A DNA stretch of 64,000 nucleotides from Rutidosis leptorrhynchoides (GCF_046630445.1 NC_092339.1:81635501-81699500); one strand, 5' to 3'. Positions 11,276-22,181 are shown, counted from the stretch's first letter. Notes: generated from the sequence alone by a model not told the origin. Made by a program: numbers and translations.

Positions 11276-13902
11276 TAATAATAATAATAAAAAAAAAAAA
11301 CATTATTTTTATGAAAATAGTAAAATACCTTCTCTCTATTAGCAATCAACTTCTCTTTAATTTTCTTCTTTTCTACCAAATTTTGCTCCTCAATCCACAA
11401 CCTCAACTTTCTATAACCAACAAAACGAATAAACCAATCAGATTTAATCATTAATCATACATTAAGTAAGAAAAGATATAAAATTTAATTCGATGAAAGT
11501 CGACTTAACGCAGTTTCAAGAGTTTCATCACATAAGAAATTCAAAAGCCTGAGCTTTTTCGAAAAGTTCATTTCATCATATCCATCATTAAACCACTCCA
11601 AAAGACTATCTTTCAATGTATACATGGATTCAGATATACATTCTTTAAAATCTTCCAACCATGATTTTCCAGAATATCTGCATAATGTTTAAACCCGGTT
11701 AAGATCTACACAAAAATGTAACTACAAATTTATATATTAAATTAAATTTTAAAATAATAACGTACTTCTTCCCTAGATCTTCTTCTATAATAGAGAGCAA
11801 TCTAACATGGAACTTAACAATTAGTACTTCACGTCTTTTATTTGTATTCGCGCAATTTAGTTCACGAAGTAAAATTTCAGGCTCCCCTTTCTTTAACTCA
11901 AGAACCTATATTACAACAAAAAGATTCAAACTTTAATAAATGAAAACTCAAAGGTTCCAAATCTAAACGTCTAGATTCAAGGATAGTAACTTTAGATACC
12001 GAGTTCAACAAAAAGCTTCCAAATTTTATGATTTCATAAACTTACCTCTCCGAACGTTTCGCAAAATTCTAATAACTGCAACGCATGTCCAATATCACCT
12101 GACGGCATATCGATGCCGTCAACGTTCGTTAACTCTGTACCCTCCGGGAGTTCAATCTCCACTTTTTCGTCGTCTTCGATATCCTTCTCATCCTGCCAAA
12201 ACGTTATTAATTAGATCCTCAAGGTTTGTATATATCTTATAAACTGTAGGGTGGTGATATATGCAACACCATATTTGTATCCTACAACCTGTTAATGCAC
12301 AGTACTGGTAGATATATCAAAAAAGATGGCGGATATATCAATGCCCTAAACTGTATGATGCACAACGATTTATTATAAAGCAATTATGTACTTCATGTTC
12401 TTTTAGGTCTAATTTTTATGACATTTTATTAAACTTCGGCTTACCTCATTTTCACCATCCTCTTCTCCTTTTACCTCATTTTCGCCATTATCTTCGTCGT
12501 TTACTTCATTTTTGTCATCATCTTCTTCGTTTAACTCATTTACGTCACCATCTTCTTCTTTCACCTCATTTTCGACATCATCTTCTTTCATCTCATTTTT
12601 GACATCATCTTCTTTTGACCGTTTTCTTTTCGGTTCATCCGTTGTCTCCTGCAAGTTACATTTAACAATGGCCCATGTGAGATTTCCGAATTCAGTCGTG
12701 TTTTACCCACGTGGGATGTAAATAAATGTAAAAAAAACTGGACCTTTTCAGAAGCTTTTCGCTTTTTTCGACCTTCGGATTTTTTAGTACCTGCAGTACC
12801 ATTCATATTTAAAAGATTCGAAACCGAAGCAAACCCATTTTTCTTAGCAGTATGAATAAGCATCCCAGTTGGACCGCATCCTCTCTTCTTCCTGCAACAC
12901 CCTCAATTTCAATTTTATTAAAAAAAAAAAATACAAAATGGTATTTTTCACCGAATAAAATCACTACATTCTTAAGTCAAACAAGTGCTATAGTTTGACT
13001 TATAATGTCAACGTAGTACTTCATAAGTCCAAAACTGGCACATATCCTTATTACCAATTAAATACCAACAGGTTACACATATTACATTTGTACCAATATT
13101 CACATTGTATGCCAAAACATTCTTTAAAGATTAAAAGAATTATATTCTTTTTCCTAATTAAAAAGCATATCCAATTTATCAAAGTCAAAATTCAACATTC
13201 TTATTTGGTGGATCAGATCTTAAAATTTACATTTACAGCATATATCTAGAAACAAAAAACAGAACAGAAATTAAAATTAAAATTAAAAACTACTTACATG
13301 CAAAAACTGCAATTACAAATGCCTCTACATCTTGGGCATTTCCAATCCCCCAATGCAACAGCTTCTTCAGCATTCTCTCCATATCTACCTCAAAAAAAAA
13401 AAATTTATTTTATTAATTTATTTTTAATAATTAATTAAAAAATTCAAATGCTAAATTTCCTAAATCAGTCAGATCCAAACAAAATAAATCAAAATTACCT
13501 GTTCAATAAACAAGACCGACATACATTAAGTGTACATTGCTTCTTGTTATCCATCTGATGTGTACAACTTGCTACAAAATCCATAGTCTTTTGTCTACAC
13601 TGATAAAACAAAAAAAAAGGCACAAACTTTATCATTTTTAGTCTTTTAGATTCACATAAAACACACACATTGCATGGATTTATGATAGATATATGTACCT
13701 GGTGACAAGTTTTACCATTTTTGGAATCATAAATTCGGTTGCCAACAACACGCACACCAGGAGATTTTGTACGTTTTGGTGTTGAAGCTGAAGGGTTGTT
13801 GTTGCTGTCTTTTGGAGGTGTTTTTGGGAGAGTTGACTCAGTTTGAACCGGGGGTGTTTTGGTCTTTTTTTTCTTGGTCTTTGTGGAGGATTTTGCAGCC
13901 AT
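10638..13902 (-). CDS. CDCA7-type four-CXXC zinc finger protein with DDT domain
   Basis: A complete 12-exon host gene. CDS exons in gene order: 13699-13902, 13499-13599, 13298-13384, 12744-12891, 12445-12648, 12046-12192, 11766-11905, 11510-11677, 11329-11410, 11046-11199, 10824-10937, 10638-10732; phases agree, giving 1644 nt and 547 residues. The start [15 protein letters not shown] is chosen over an in-frame upstream ATG near 14022 because the basic tail fits the family. Residues 66-131 are the zf-4CXXC_R1 finger: CHQC, C80, C90, CRSC, RYGE, CPRC, CNCSFC. Residues about 190-250 are acidic repeats ([10 protein letters not shown] type). A DDT domain follows ([13 protein letters not shown], then [16 protein letters not shown]), a coiled EKKKIKEKL stretch, and a C-terminal block [18 protein letters not shown]. 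Plant homologues such as At5g38690 share finger plus DDT. It is probably nuclear and chromatin-linked; exact role unknown. One donor (GTTAAG, intron 8) is slightly unusual. Confidence 0.9.
11229..11290. repeat. (AAT)n microsatellite in an intron
   Basis: About 60 bases of AAT/TAA repeat followed by an A run, within the intron between exons 9 and 10 of the minus-strand zinc-finger gene. Open frames across it are low-complexity artefacts. Confidence 0.9.
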
Positions 13903-14061
13903 GGATGTGATCGGAATCGGAAAATGAGATCGCCGTTCCGGCGAAATGTGACTGATTATTACTGACTGATGGAGTCTTTTTCCTCTCAACAGCAAGTTTT
14001 TCTGTGAGGTGGGTGACCCCACATATACACCAATAAATTTATACTTATATACTCAATGTTG

Positions 14062-14065
<4 letters not shown>
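13903..14065 (-). promoter_or_regulatory. Short promoter / 5' UTR of the zinc-finger gene
   Basis: Only about 165 bases separate the start codon at 13902 from the (TA)n tract. It contains an inverted repeat CGCCG-TTC-CGGCG at 13931-13943, about 30 bases upstream of the start codon. An upstream ATG near 14022 is in frame but seems outside the family's conserved start. No TATA box was identified. Confidence 0.4.

Positions 14066-14141
<76 letters not shown>
14066..14141. repeat. (TA)n microsatellite, left of the MITE
   Basis: A pure TA run of about 75 bases that ends exactly where the terminal inverted repeat of the next element starts. Confidence 0.95.
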
Positions 14142-14143
<2 letters not shown>

Positions 14144-14839
14144 TGCCAGGATCAATGGGGAAGTAACCAATCGGGAGGAAGCGGGAGAAGCAAAAAAAAA
14201 AAATTTTCGTTTTTTTTGAATTTTTTTTTTCCCGGCATCAAGATCACACGAAAATATGTACATTAAGAAGAGACACTTCGTGATGAATGTTATTATTTAA
14301 GCGGGAAAACGATCGACAAAAATAACATTCAAGATAATATTGTTCGTGAAGAATATGAACGTTTTTTTTTCCATGTTTTGTGAAGTAAAATTTAGCCCGA
14401 TTTAGAGTTTAGGGTTTAGGGTTTAGGGTTTATTCCATAAACCCAAAACACCAAACCCTAAACCCTAAACCCTAAACCCTAAACTCTAAACCGTTCGTGT
14501 TAAAAACTCAATCTAAATCCTAAATCTAAACCCTAAATCTAAACCCTAAACCCTAAATTTCTAAACCCTAATATCTAAACCCTATAAACCCTAATATCTA
14601 AACCCCAATAGCTAAAACCTCAAAATACGCTCGAAAAACACGATAATTGTTATATATTACTTCTTCGAGCGTTTTCCCGCCAAAATAAAAATATTTATCA
14701 CAAAGTGTCTCTACTAAATATTCATATTTTCATCTCATCTATAATGTTCGTGAACAAAGTTTTTCCAAAAAACGAAAAAAAAAAAAGTTTTTGCTTCCCC
14801 CCGCTTCCCCCCGAATGGCTACTTCCCTCTTGATCCTAC

Positions 14840-14843
<4 letters not shown>
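14142..14843. mobile_element. Long-TIR MITE inside a (TA)n microsatellite
   Basis: A 702-bp element bounded by TA tracts on both sides. Its left end AGTGCCAGGATCAA and the reverse complement of its right end, AGTGGTAGGATCAA, begin inverted repeats about 50 bp long and roughly 85% alike, running through GGGAAGTA and GGAAGCGGG into an A-rich stretch. Subterminal parts are also roughly inverted (AAGAGACACTT near the left, AAGTGTCTCT near the right). No ORF is visible. Insertion into TA repeats recalls the rice Micron elements; family membership is not claimed. Confidence 0.7.
14401..14612. repeat. Telomere-like TTTAGGG repeats in opposing orientation
   Basis: The centre of the MITE holds a short TTTAGGG run (about 14401-14431) facing a longer CCCTAAA run (about 14453-14612, degenerate). 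The unit is the plant telomere heptamer. The two facing arrays would form a hairpin. Confidence 0.85.

Positions 14844-14926
<83 letters not shown>
14844..14926. repeat. (TA)n microsatellite, right of the MITE
   Basis: A pure TA run of about 80 bases directly after the right terminal inverted repeat, mirroring the run at the left end. Confidence 0.95.
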
Positions 14927-14930
<4 letters not shown>

Positions 14931-14931
<1 letters not shown>

Positions 14932-15415
14932 TAGGTTTTTGAGCCCGTGCGTTGCACGGGTGTGTAACAAACCGTGCAAAAAGTGTAATTCGTAGTTCAT
15001 ATTAGTATGTAAATAGCGATACTAAAAAAATAGGAAAAGTATAACAGTTATTTAAGAGCCTGTGGTGTTGACAAATTTTAAAAATTCTTTTCAGTTTAAA
15101 GGCTCGTGGTGTTAACAAATTTTAAGAGTTCTTTTGAGTTTAAGAACCTGTGGTGTTGACAAATTTTAAAAGTTCTTTTGAGTTTAAGAGTCTGTGGTGT
15201 TAACAAATTTTAATAGTGGTTTTGAGTGGTGTTAGTAACTTAATATAAAGGGTTAAAGCCATAAATATGCTATGTACTTTCATTGTTGTTCCAAATTCCA
15301 ATGTAGGCTATCTACTCCGAAAAATACCAATGTAGGTTATATACTTTCAAAAATTGTACTCATGTTAACAAAAATGACCTGCTACCGGCTATACCGGTTA
15401 AAATGATTATTAATT
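14931..15415 (-). mobile_element. Helitron 3' terminus with adjoining repeats
   Basis: On the minus strand the sequence CCCGTGCAACGCACGGG (7-bp stem, 3-base loop) is followed by nine bases and then CTAG, with a T next to it at 14930. Hairpin, CTRR end and flanking T are the standard Helitron 3' signature. The 5' TC end was not found, so the right boundary is uncertain; this is probably a non-autonomous or decayed copy. Confidence 0.65.
15055..15230. repeat. Minisatellite, 44-bp unit, four copies
   Basis: GTGGTGTTxACAAATTTTAA recurs at 15062, 15106, 15150 and 15194, an exact 44-bp period. Copies are well conserved. Subterminal minisatellites are common inside plant Helitrons. Confidence 0.9.
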
Positions 15416-15688
15416 AATCTAGGTTGTAGAGCTCGTGCGTTGCACAGGAGGGTAAAATAACCGTGCAAAATTAATCGAGTTTATCAAACAATTATTGTTG
15501 TGACCTATAAATAGAATAATGTCAACAAAATGTTATATGATAGATTTTTGAGCTCGTGTGTTGCATAATTGTTAAATAGCATGGGTGGATAAAATAACCG
15601 TGTAAAATTAATCGAGTTTATCAAACAACTATTGTTGTGACCTATAGATAGAATAATGTCAACAAAATATTATATGATAGATTTTTAA
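15416..15688 (-). mobile_element. Further diverged Helitron-like ends with 137-bp tandem duplication
   Basis: At 15418 a second CTAG-plus-hairpin end occurs (stem GTGC...GCAC), and a third more decayed one near 15545. The block starting TAAAATAACCGTG is tandemly duplicated with starts at 15453 and 15590, a 137-bp period. This suggests Helitron ends that were duplicated in tandem. No coding region. Confidence 0.5.
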
Positions 15689-15886
15689 TTTTTATTGTAT
15701 ATATTATATAAAAATAAAAAATATATATATTAATATAATAAAATAAAATACGCGTATATATAGTGAATTTAGCAAAGTAGCTGCCCATTGATTCATGAAT
15801 GAACGAACCTTAATTTGTAAGTCAAAGAAGAAGCGTACTACGTACAAATAAAATAAAATAAGAGTATTGAATAATAATAGAGTACT
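15689..15886. other. AT-rich spacer, nothing recognised
   Basis: AT-rich sequence between the Helitron-like repeats and the Copia LTR. No feature could be supported. Confidence 0.4.
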
Positions 15887-16155
15887 TGTTATGATACCAC
15901 AAAGTCAAGATAAGGTGGCTATGTGGATGTCAATTTTGTATACATAACTTACGCATGCAGAGTAATAGTTATTTGCACAGTAAACTTTGCATTATAAATA
16001 AGGCATCCATATTTGCCATTCAAACTTGTACCTAACTTTCATAATATAGAAAGTTTCTTCATCTTATCTTTATTCTTTATTCATATATACATATATTAAG
16101 AAGTCTTTGCTAAGATCAGCCATAAAGGTTGTTATAAACCACTAGAATTATAACA
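15887..16155 (+). repeat. 5' LTR of the decayed Copia
   Basis: The 269-bp stretch begins TGTTAT and ends ATAACA, a 6-bp inverted terminal repeat. A TATA box (TATAAATA) sits at 15993-16000. The following ATTATCAGCACGA is a phrase seen after LTRs of some plant Copia elements. No second copy exists here to confirm the boundaries. Confidence 0.65.
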
Positions 16156-17639
16156 CATTATCAGCACGAAGTGCTCCGTATAATCAAGGTTTATCTAAGC
16201 AAGCACATGTTACTAATCAAGGTAAGAAATTCCTTAACGATATCTTCTATTATTTATTAGTAAGGTAAATATTATTATCATAAGTAAAATTATATTTATG
16301 TAATCTAACTTTTATTAACTTCACTAACATTTATATTTATGTTATTTAAGTTATATATGGTCGGTTATACCGCCTGAATTATATTTATGTAATCTAACTT
16401 TTATTAACTTCACTAATATTTATATTTATGTTATTTAATTTATATATGGTCGGTTATACCGCCTGAATTATATTTCTGTAATCTAACTCTCCAACAATGA
16501 TGATACATATATCAAATTAATAAGATATTAATGCAACGTTTTAATTAAACTATGAAATTAAGACAAACAGTGAGAAATGTTCTTATTATTTCCCAATTTC
16601 TATCATTTGGGCTGACTTCATCACTTCAAATGAATTTTTAATGTAAATTGGGATAAGTGACAGGTTTACTTTAATCAGTATCTATCTTAGGTGGGCAAAA
16701 TCGGTAGGTATAAGTTTTTAAATTTGGCACTTATGGCCAAAAGCTACCAAAGATGGTGCTGTCACATCTAAATAAGTATTTTTAATGCCTAGATGATAAT
16801 ACAACTTATGTGGCATGCTTCCTTCAAACCTTCCTAAATCAACTATAATGACCTATTAGCATATAACACGAACTCCCTTAAATACTTCAATACCACGAAC
16901 GAGCTAAATTAAGAGGAAAAAAACGTCCCTTCGGTTATTTTCATAGTTCACTAGTTATTTTAGTCATAGAAGGATTTGGGATGTTAGTTTTGAAAGTAAT
17001 CACATTATATTATATTAACTAAATCAAATCAAAATCAAATAATAAAGCACAATAAAACGTTGTATCGTACCTAATGATTAAATGTGCTTCTAGTAATTCA
17101 CATAGTAATGATCAATTATCAAGGTGATGAGTGTTTGACTAATTGACTTATTCAGATAATTATACACCATTCAGGTTACCCTAACCCTAGTAATTGATGT
17201 TGCAATTGTTTTCACAACACCAGAATCACTTGTAAAGATCATTAGTTAACCTTGAGCAACAAAAACTATGAGTGGCTAATTGTATACATAAAATTTACAT
17301 ATCACAAAAATAGTAACTAAAATCAAGAAAACACTCACTTTCTTGAATACATGAACATCTTCTTTATCTCTACAAATAAGTCCCAAAAGAAAAGAAAAAG
17401 AGAAAGAATCTGTTGAAAAATCTTGATTAAATAAACCCTGAGCTACCTTGAGACTTGAATGGTTTGAATTTTCTAAGATGCCTAGCTTGTTATGTATCAC
17501 TCATAAATAATGGTTTTAGACCATAACGCATATGTTTATTAAGTGTTATCTTTTATGTACTTCAGATTTTAACTTGTTTGCAGGTAATATAATTTGATTA
17601 TCTTGGTAAAATATAACTCATTATTTGCTTATCTTATTT
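16156..17639. other. Leader and unrecognised interior of the decayed Copia
   Basis: This holds no recognisable gag. A minus-strand 74-codon open frame at 17276-17500 matches nothing I know and is probably chance. The left part contains an 89-bp tandem duplication. Confidence 0.4.
16283..16495. repeat. Tandem duplication, 89-bp unit
   Basis: TTATATTTATGTAATCTAAC followed by GGTCGGTTATACCGCCTGAA is repeated with CGCCTG at 16371 and 16460, an 89-bp period, and a partial third start. GGTCGGTTATACCG holds a small palindrome, CGGTTATACCG. It lies in the Copia leader. Confidence 0.85.
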
Positions 17640-17974
17640 AAAGTTTTAGTATGAATCCTGCTGAAATACAACATCAATTAAATGGTAAAGACCTATGTAT
17701 TGCAGATAGTGGTAACATACACACTATGATCAAATCTAAGAAATATTTCATTGATTTAAATCAAATGAAGGAATTAAAAATACTATATCAGGTCTTGCAA
17801 ACTTGATATAAGGAACGAAAAAGGCAAAAAATTCATATTACCAAATGGTACGAATTTTCTGATAAACAATGTTTTGTATTCTCCCAAATCAAAGAGAAAT
17901 TTGTTAAGTTCTCTGATATATATGATTATCAATCAATGATAACCGGAAATGAGAAATACCTATGTAGCACCGAA

Positions 17975-18250
17975 AAGCGCATAGAATAAAAAGCGCGACG
18001 CATATGATTAAAAGCGCATATGATGAAAAGCGCAGCGCATATGATTAAAAGCGCATATGATAAAAAGCGCATATGATGAAAAACGCAGCGTATATGATTA
18101 AAAGCGCATATGATAAAAAACGCAGCGCATATGATGAAAAGTGCATATGATGAAAAGCACAGTGCATATGATTAAAAGCGCATATGGTGAAAAAGGATAT
18201 ATGATGAAAAGCGCATATGGTGATTAATGAAAAGCACATATGGTGATTAA
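17975..18250. repeat. Minisatellite of AAAAGCGCATATGAT units
   Basis: A run of 14-16-base units AAAAGCGCATATGAT(G/T), some extended by GCAGC, in about 17 copies. The unit core CATATG is palindromic. It lies inside the Copia fossil between the pre-integrase-like and integrase regions. Copies are uneven and diverge to the right (AAAGCACATATGGTG). Confidence 0.9.
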
Positions 18251-19977
18251 TGAAAAGAATATTGAGAAAGAATCACCAATGCTTCTTGAAAGAATTCAAG
18301 GTTATATATATGGACCAATTCATCCATCATGTGGACCATTTTGATATTTCATGGTTCTAATAGACGCATCTAGCGGATGGTCTCATGTTTGTGTGTTATC
18401 AAGCCGTAATATAACATTTGCAAAGTTTCTTGCACAAATTATTAAATTGAGAACACATTATTCTGATTACACCATTAAAAGGATGAGACTTGATAATGCT
18501 GTTGAGTTAACATCTCAAGCATTTAATGATTATTATATGTCTACATGGATTGTTGTTGAACATCCAGTTGCTCATGTGCATACACAAAATTGATTTAACT
18601 GAATCAATAGATAAACGCTTACATCTAATAACTAGACAATTGGTAATAAGTACAAAACTCTCAATATTTATATGGGGACATGAAAAATTACATGCTGCGA
18701 CATTATTTCATATTAGACAAAATGCAAGTCATAAATATTCTCCCCTACAACTTGATTTTGGCCGAGAGCCAAATATTTCCCATTAGAACATTTGTTTGTG
18801 CAGTATATGTTCTAGTTGCACAACCACAACGCACTAAAATGGGTCTTCAAATGAGGATGGGGATATATATATATTGAATATGAAATATCTTCAATTATAA
18901 GATATATTGAACCCATGACGGGTGATGTTTTTACAGCACGTTTTGCTGATTGTCATTTAAAAAAAAATTATTCCCTATATTAGGGGAGAAAGGAAAAATA
19001 AAGAAAAATATGCTTCATGATGTGAACATCAATTAAGGTATATAGAATTCGCACAAAAGAATGCGAAACGAAAGTTTAAAAAATAATGCATATGCAAGAA
19101 CTTGCAAATTAATTACTTTATGCATTTAAAGATACAAAAAGAGTGACTAAATCATATATAATAGCAGGAAATGCTCCAGCTCGAATTAAACTTCCATAAT
19201 CATGATGTTCGACGTGTTGATTTTAGTTTATTCTCATGGGTTAATTGTCCTTTGTCCTGGATTATTCAATATGTCCGTCTGGTTTTTGTCCATAACAGTC
19301 CATCAGTCATAAATTTAAAGTGCGAGTGTCCTCGTTAAATTATCCTTATATCCGAAGTTAAATATTCCAACTAAATGGGGACTTAAACTGTAACAAGGTC
19401 TTAATACTTTGTTTAATATTTACACCAGGATATCGACTGCGTGTAATCCAAGGTTTTAATACTTTGTTAACAATTATGCCAAGTATCCTTGTACATAATT
19501 CACCCCTGTTTTAATAAGTCTATTAACTATTAATCCATTCCCGTGTCCGGTTAAATGAACGATTATTCGTACATATAAATATCCGCCAATCGTGTCCGAT
19601 CGAGTGTATATGGTTATTTATAGGTACGTCCAATTGTAAATCTTTATATTAAATTAACAAACTATCATTTAGTTAAACAAATATAAAGCCCATTAATAGC
19701 CCATAGTCTAATTTCCACAAGTGTCGTTCTTTTATCCAAACCCCAATTATGTTACAAAGCCCAATTACCCAATTTTAATATTTTAGCCCAACATCATGAT
19801 TACTTCGTCTTAAATAAGCATAATAATAATTTAGCTACGAGACATTAAATTAAAAAGGTTGAACATAACTTACAATGATTAAAAATAGCGTAGCGTTACA
19901 CGGACAGAATTTCGACTTACACCCTTACAACATTCGCTAACATACCCTTATTATTAGAATTTAAAATTAAAATTAAA

Positions 19978-20080
<103 letters not shown>

Positions 20081-20158
20081 CGAGTGATAGATAGAGAGAT
20101 GATGTGCCCAAAACGTCCGAAAAATGCTGAATTTATAGATGTGGCCTGACTTTTGGCC

Positions 20159-20208
20159 CCATGCGATCGCATGGAAATTGTGCTTCCAGGCCATGCGATC
20201 GCATGGCC
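20159..20208 (-). promoter_or_regulatory. Palindrome pair upstream of TATA in Athila LTR (GCGATCGC type)
   Basis: Two perfect palindromes: CCATGCGATCGCATGG (20159-20174) and GGCCATGCGATCGCATGGCC (20189-20208). Their centres are 32 bp apart. The nearer centre is about 29 bp from the LTR TATA box. The same type of pair recurs in the leader at 40895-40943. Function is unknown; the position suggests a promoter element. Confidence 0.75.
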
Positions 20209-20674
20209 CTCTGATCCAGCTCACATAATTTTATTTTCTTGTTTGCCGACGTTTTTATTAAATAATATAATATATATATAATTTTAAGAATTAATTATAT
20301 ATTATATTATATTCATGTGCATAGTTGACTTGTAATTTTTAGTCCGTTGCGTCGAGCGTTGAGAGTTGACTCTGGTCCCGGTTTCGGATTTTTGAACGTC
20401 CTTGCGTACAATTTAATATCTTGTACTTTGCGTTTTGCGTCTTGTACTCTTGTAATTTTGAGACGTTTCTCATCAATAATTTGAACCACTTTGATTGTAC
20501 TTTGTACTTTTTAGCTTTTTAGTCGTTTGCGTCTTCAAATCGTCGAATCTGTCTTTTGACTTCACCTTTTAATATTTAAACGAATATCACTTGTAAATAG
20601 AACAATTGCAACTAAAAGCTTGTCTTTCTTGAGGGATAATGCTATAAAATATATGTTCGTTTTTAGCATTATCA

Positions 20675-21939
20675 AATATTTCCACACTTGAGCGTTGCTT
20701 GTCCTCAAGCAATATAGTCTTGAAATAAAAATACTAGAATCACTTCTTTATTCTTCACACTTTATACATTAGTGATTTTGATACGGCGGTATAAACAATG
20801 ATAGTAACGATGTGGTTTACAGTCCCACATGACTTATAAAATTTAGATCCTTAAGGAAATTGGATCTTTATGAAAACATTTGATCTTTTGAAAATCCATT
20901 CTAGCTTTTACCCTAGATAAGTTTTCCGGAATAACCCTTCACCGGTATTTGCAAATTGTTTTTGTGGGTTCGGTGGGTTTCAGATTTGAAAATTTTAGCT
21001 CAAAACTTATGGTTTTGTGTCACCCACTTGCTAACCTTGTATTGGGAAAGCAACACGTCCAGTATACTTGCTCCGTATATTACCTTTCAGTAAACTACCG
21101 TCCGGTTGTAAAGGAAAGCGTTGAACAAGCAACTGTTAAGGCAATGTCCCGTGACATGCTTTTGATTATGGTCTATAACGTGTCGGATGCAATTACTATC
21201 CTTTGTAGGAGCAATAGTAAAGATCACCCTATAATTTTTTGGTCTGGCACAAGGTCCTATCTTTGACCATGCTATGCAACCACCGTTCTTACGGTTGACA
21301 CCCGATTTGGTTTAGGTGACCTAATGAATTTCGGTGAATTCTTAGGATTTTACGTTCAATGGTAATGAACGCATTGAAAATAGGTTTTCAGAAAACAAAT
21401 CGGTTTTAATTTTGATCAAAATATTTTCTCGTTCAAGCTCGAGTTTAGATATCATCGAATTCCATGAGTTTGTAATTCTCAATCTTTAAAGTCAATCTCA
21501 AGGATTGAGTAATATCAGGCTTAACGGCTGATTTTTAATCTTTTAAGGAGATTATCCTTTCTGGGAGTCTGATTCATTAGTCTTATCAAGCTAATTTGCA
21601 CGGCGCTCTCCCCATTTTAAAAGACAGATCCTCTCATGGTTAAGATAAGTCTGACCACTTGGCGACCCTGTTTGATGCTGAGGTCCGTGGATTTCCTGCC
21701 AATTTTAGAGATGACTTTTCTAGATTTTTCGTCAACCTACAGCTGGTCTGGATGACAACTTCTTGACCTAAATCAAGAAGCGCGTGTCTTTTTCGAAAGA
21801 CTTTACTTCCTTTTAATGATGGAATTGATTCATCGTGCAGATCCATCTTTCTTTCAAATATATTACAGTAAATCAGGTAAAACTGATTATTATCGTCCAA
21901 AACAAAAGTACCTGCAATAATCTTGTACAAATATGTGAT
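20675..21939 (-). other. 3' noncoding region of the minus-strand Athila
   Basis: Next to the LTR is a purine tract on the minus strand (CAAGTGTGGAAATATT). The rest is noncoding DNA of the Athila, interrupted at 21939/21940 by the Copia. Open frames here match no family I know. Confidence 0.55.
21935..21939. repeat. Target-site duplication GTGAT (left)
   Basis: The five bases before the Copia, GTGAT, are repeated at 36075-36079 directly after it, as expected for LTR element insertion. Confidence 0.9.
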
Positions 21940-22181
21940 TGATAGGTCAGATCATGTTGAGATTGAGAGAAATGATAAGATAAAGAGAGATTCGGTAGAT
22001 AGGAATGAGACTCGGTATTAGAGAGAATCGGTACAATTACATTCCACAGCTTCTAGAACTCAGTTACAATGCAATGGCTATCTAATTAGGACTACTTAGG
22101 TTCCTTATATAGCCCTCTTCTAAGGAACCTTCATTTAAGCTTATTTTCACATTAACACTATACAACTTCGGGGTCCTAACA
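21940..22181 (-). repeat. 3' LTR of the young Copia
   Basis: Begins TGATAGGTC and ends CCTAACA on the plus strand; nearly identical to 35833-36074. It contains three TCGGTA motifs. A polypurine tract (minus AAGGGGGAGATT) adjoins at 22182-22194. Confidence 0.92.

Larger units (their letters stand above)
15887..19187 (+). mobile_element. Decayed Copia retrotransposon (fossil)
   Basis: A plus-strand Copia fossil with one LTR (15887-16155), a long noncoding stretch, a protease / pre-integrase-like region near 17640-17960 (phrase CIADSG) and an integrase region from about 18340 (LIDASSGWSHVCVLS, VEHPVAHVHTQ). The last recognisable phrase is KRVTKS...NAPARI near 19140-19185. No gag or reverse transcriptase was recognised. 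It abuts the incomplete Athila LTR on its right; no second LTR is present. It is heavily decayed, with many breaks, and is the oldest-looking retroelement here. Confidence 0.75.

Noticed and set aside
13495-14022. A longer start for the zinc-finger gene at 14022
   Set aside because: The extra residues are not basic like the family start and the reading continues into intron 1; MAAKSS at 13902 is the better start.
14009-14266. Tyr-Ile repeat proteins across TA runs (also near 19917-20224)
   Set aside because: They are translations of (TA)n microsatellites.
17276-17500. A 74-codon minus-strand host gene fragment
   Set aside because: No domain or splice context is recognised; it lies inside a Copia fossil and is probably chance.
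17975-18250. CRISPR-like array
   Set aside because: Units are degenerate and contiguous without unique spacers, and the DNA is plant nuclear; it is a minisatellite.
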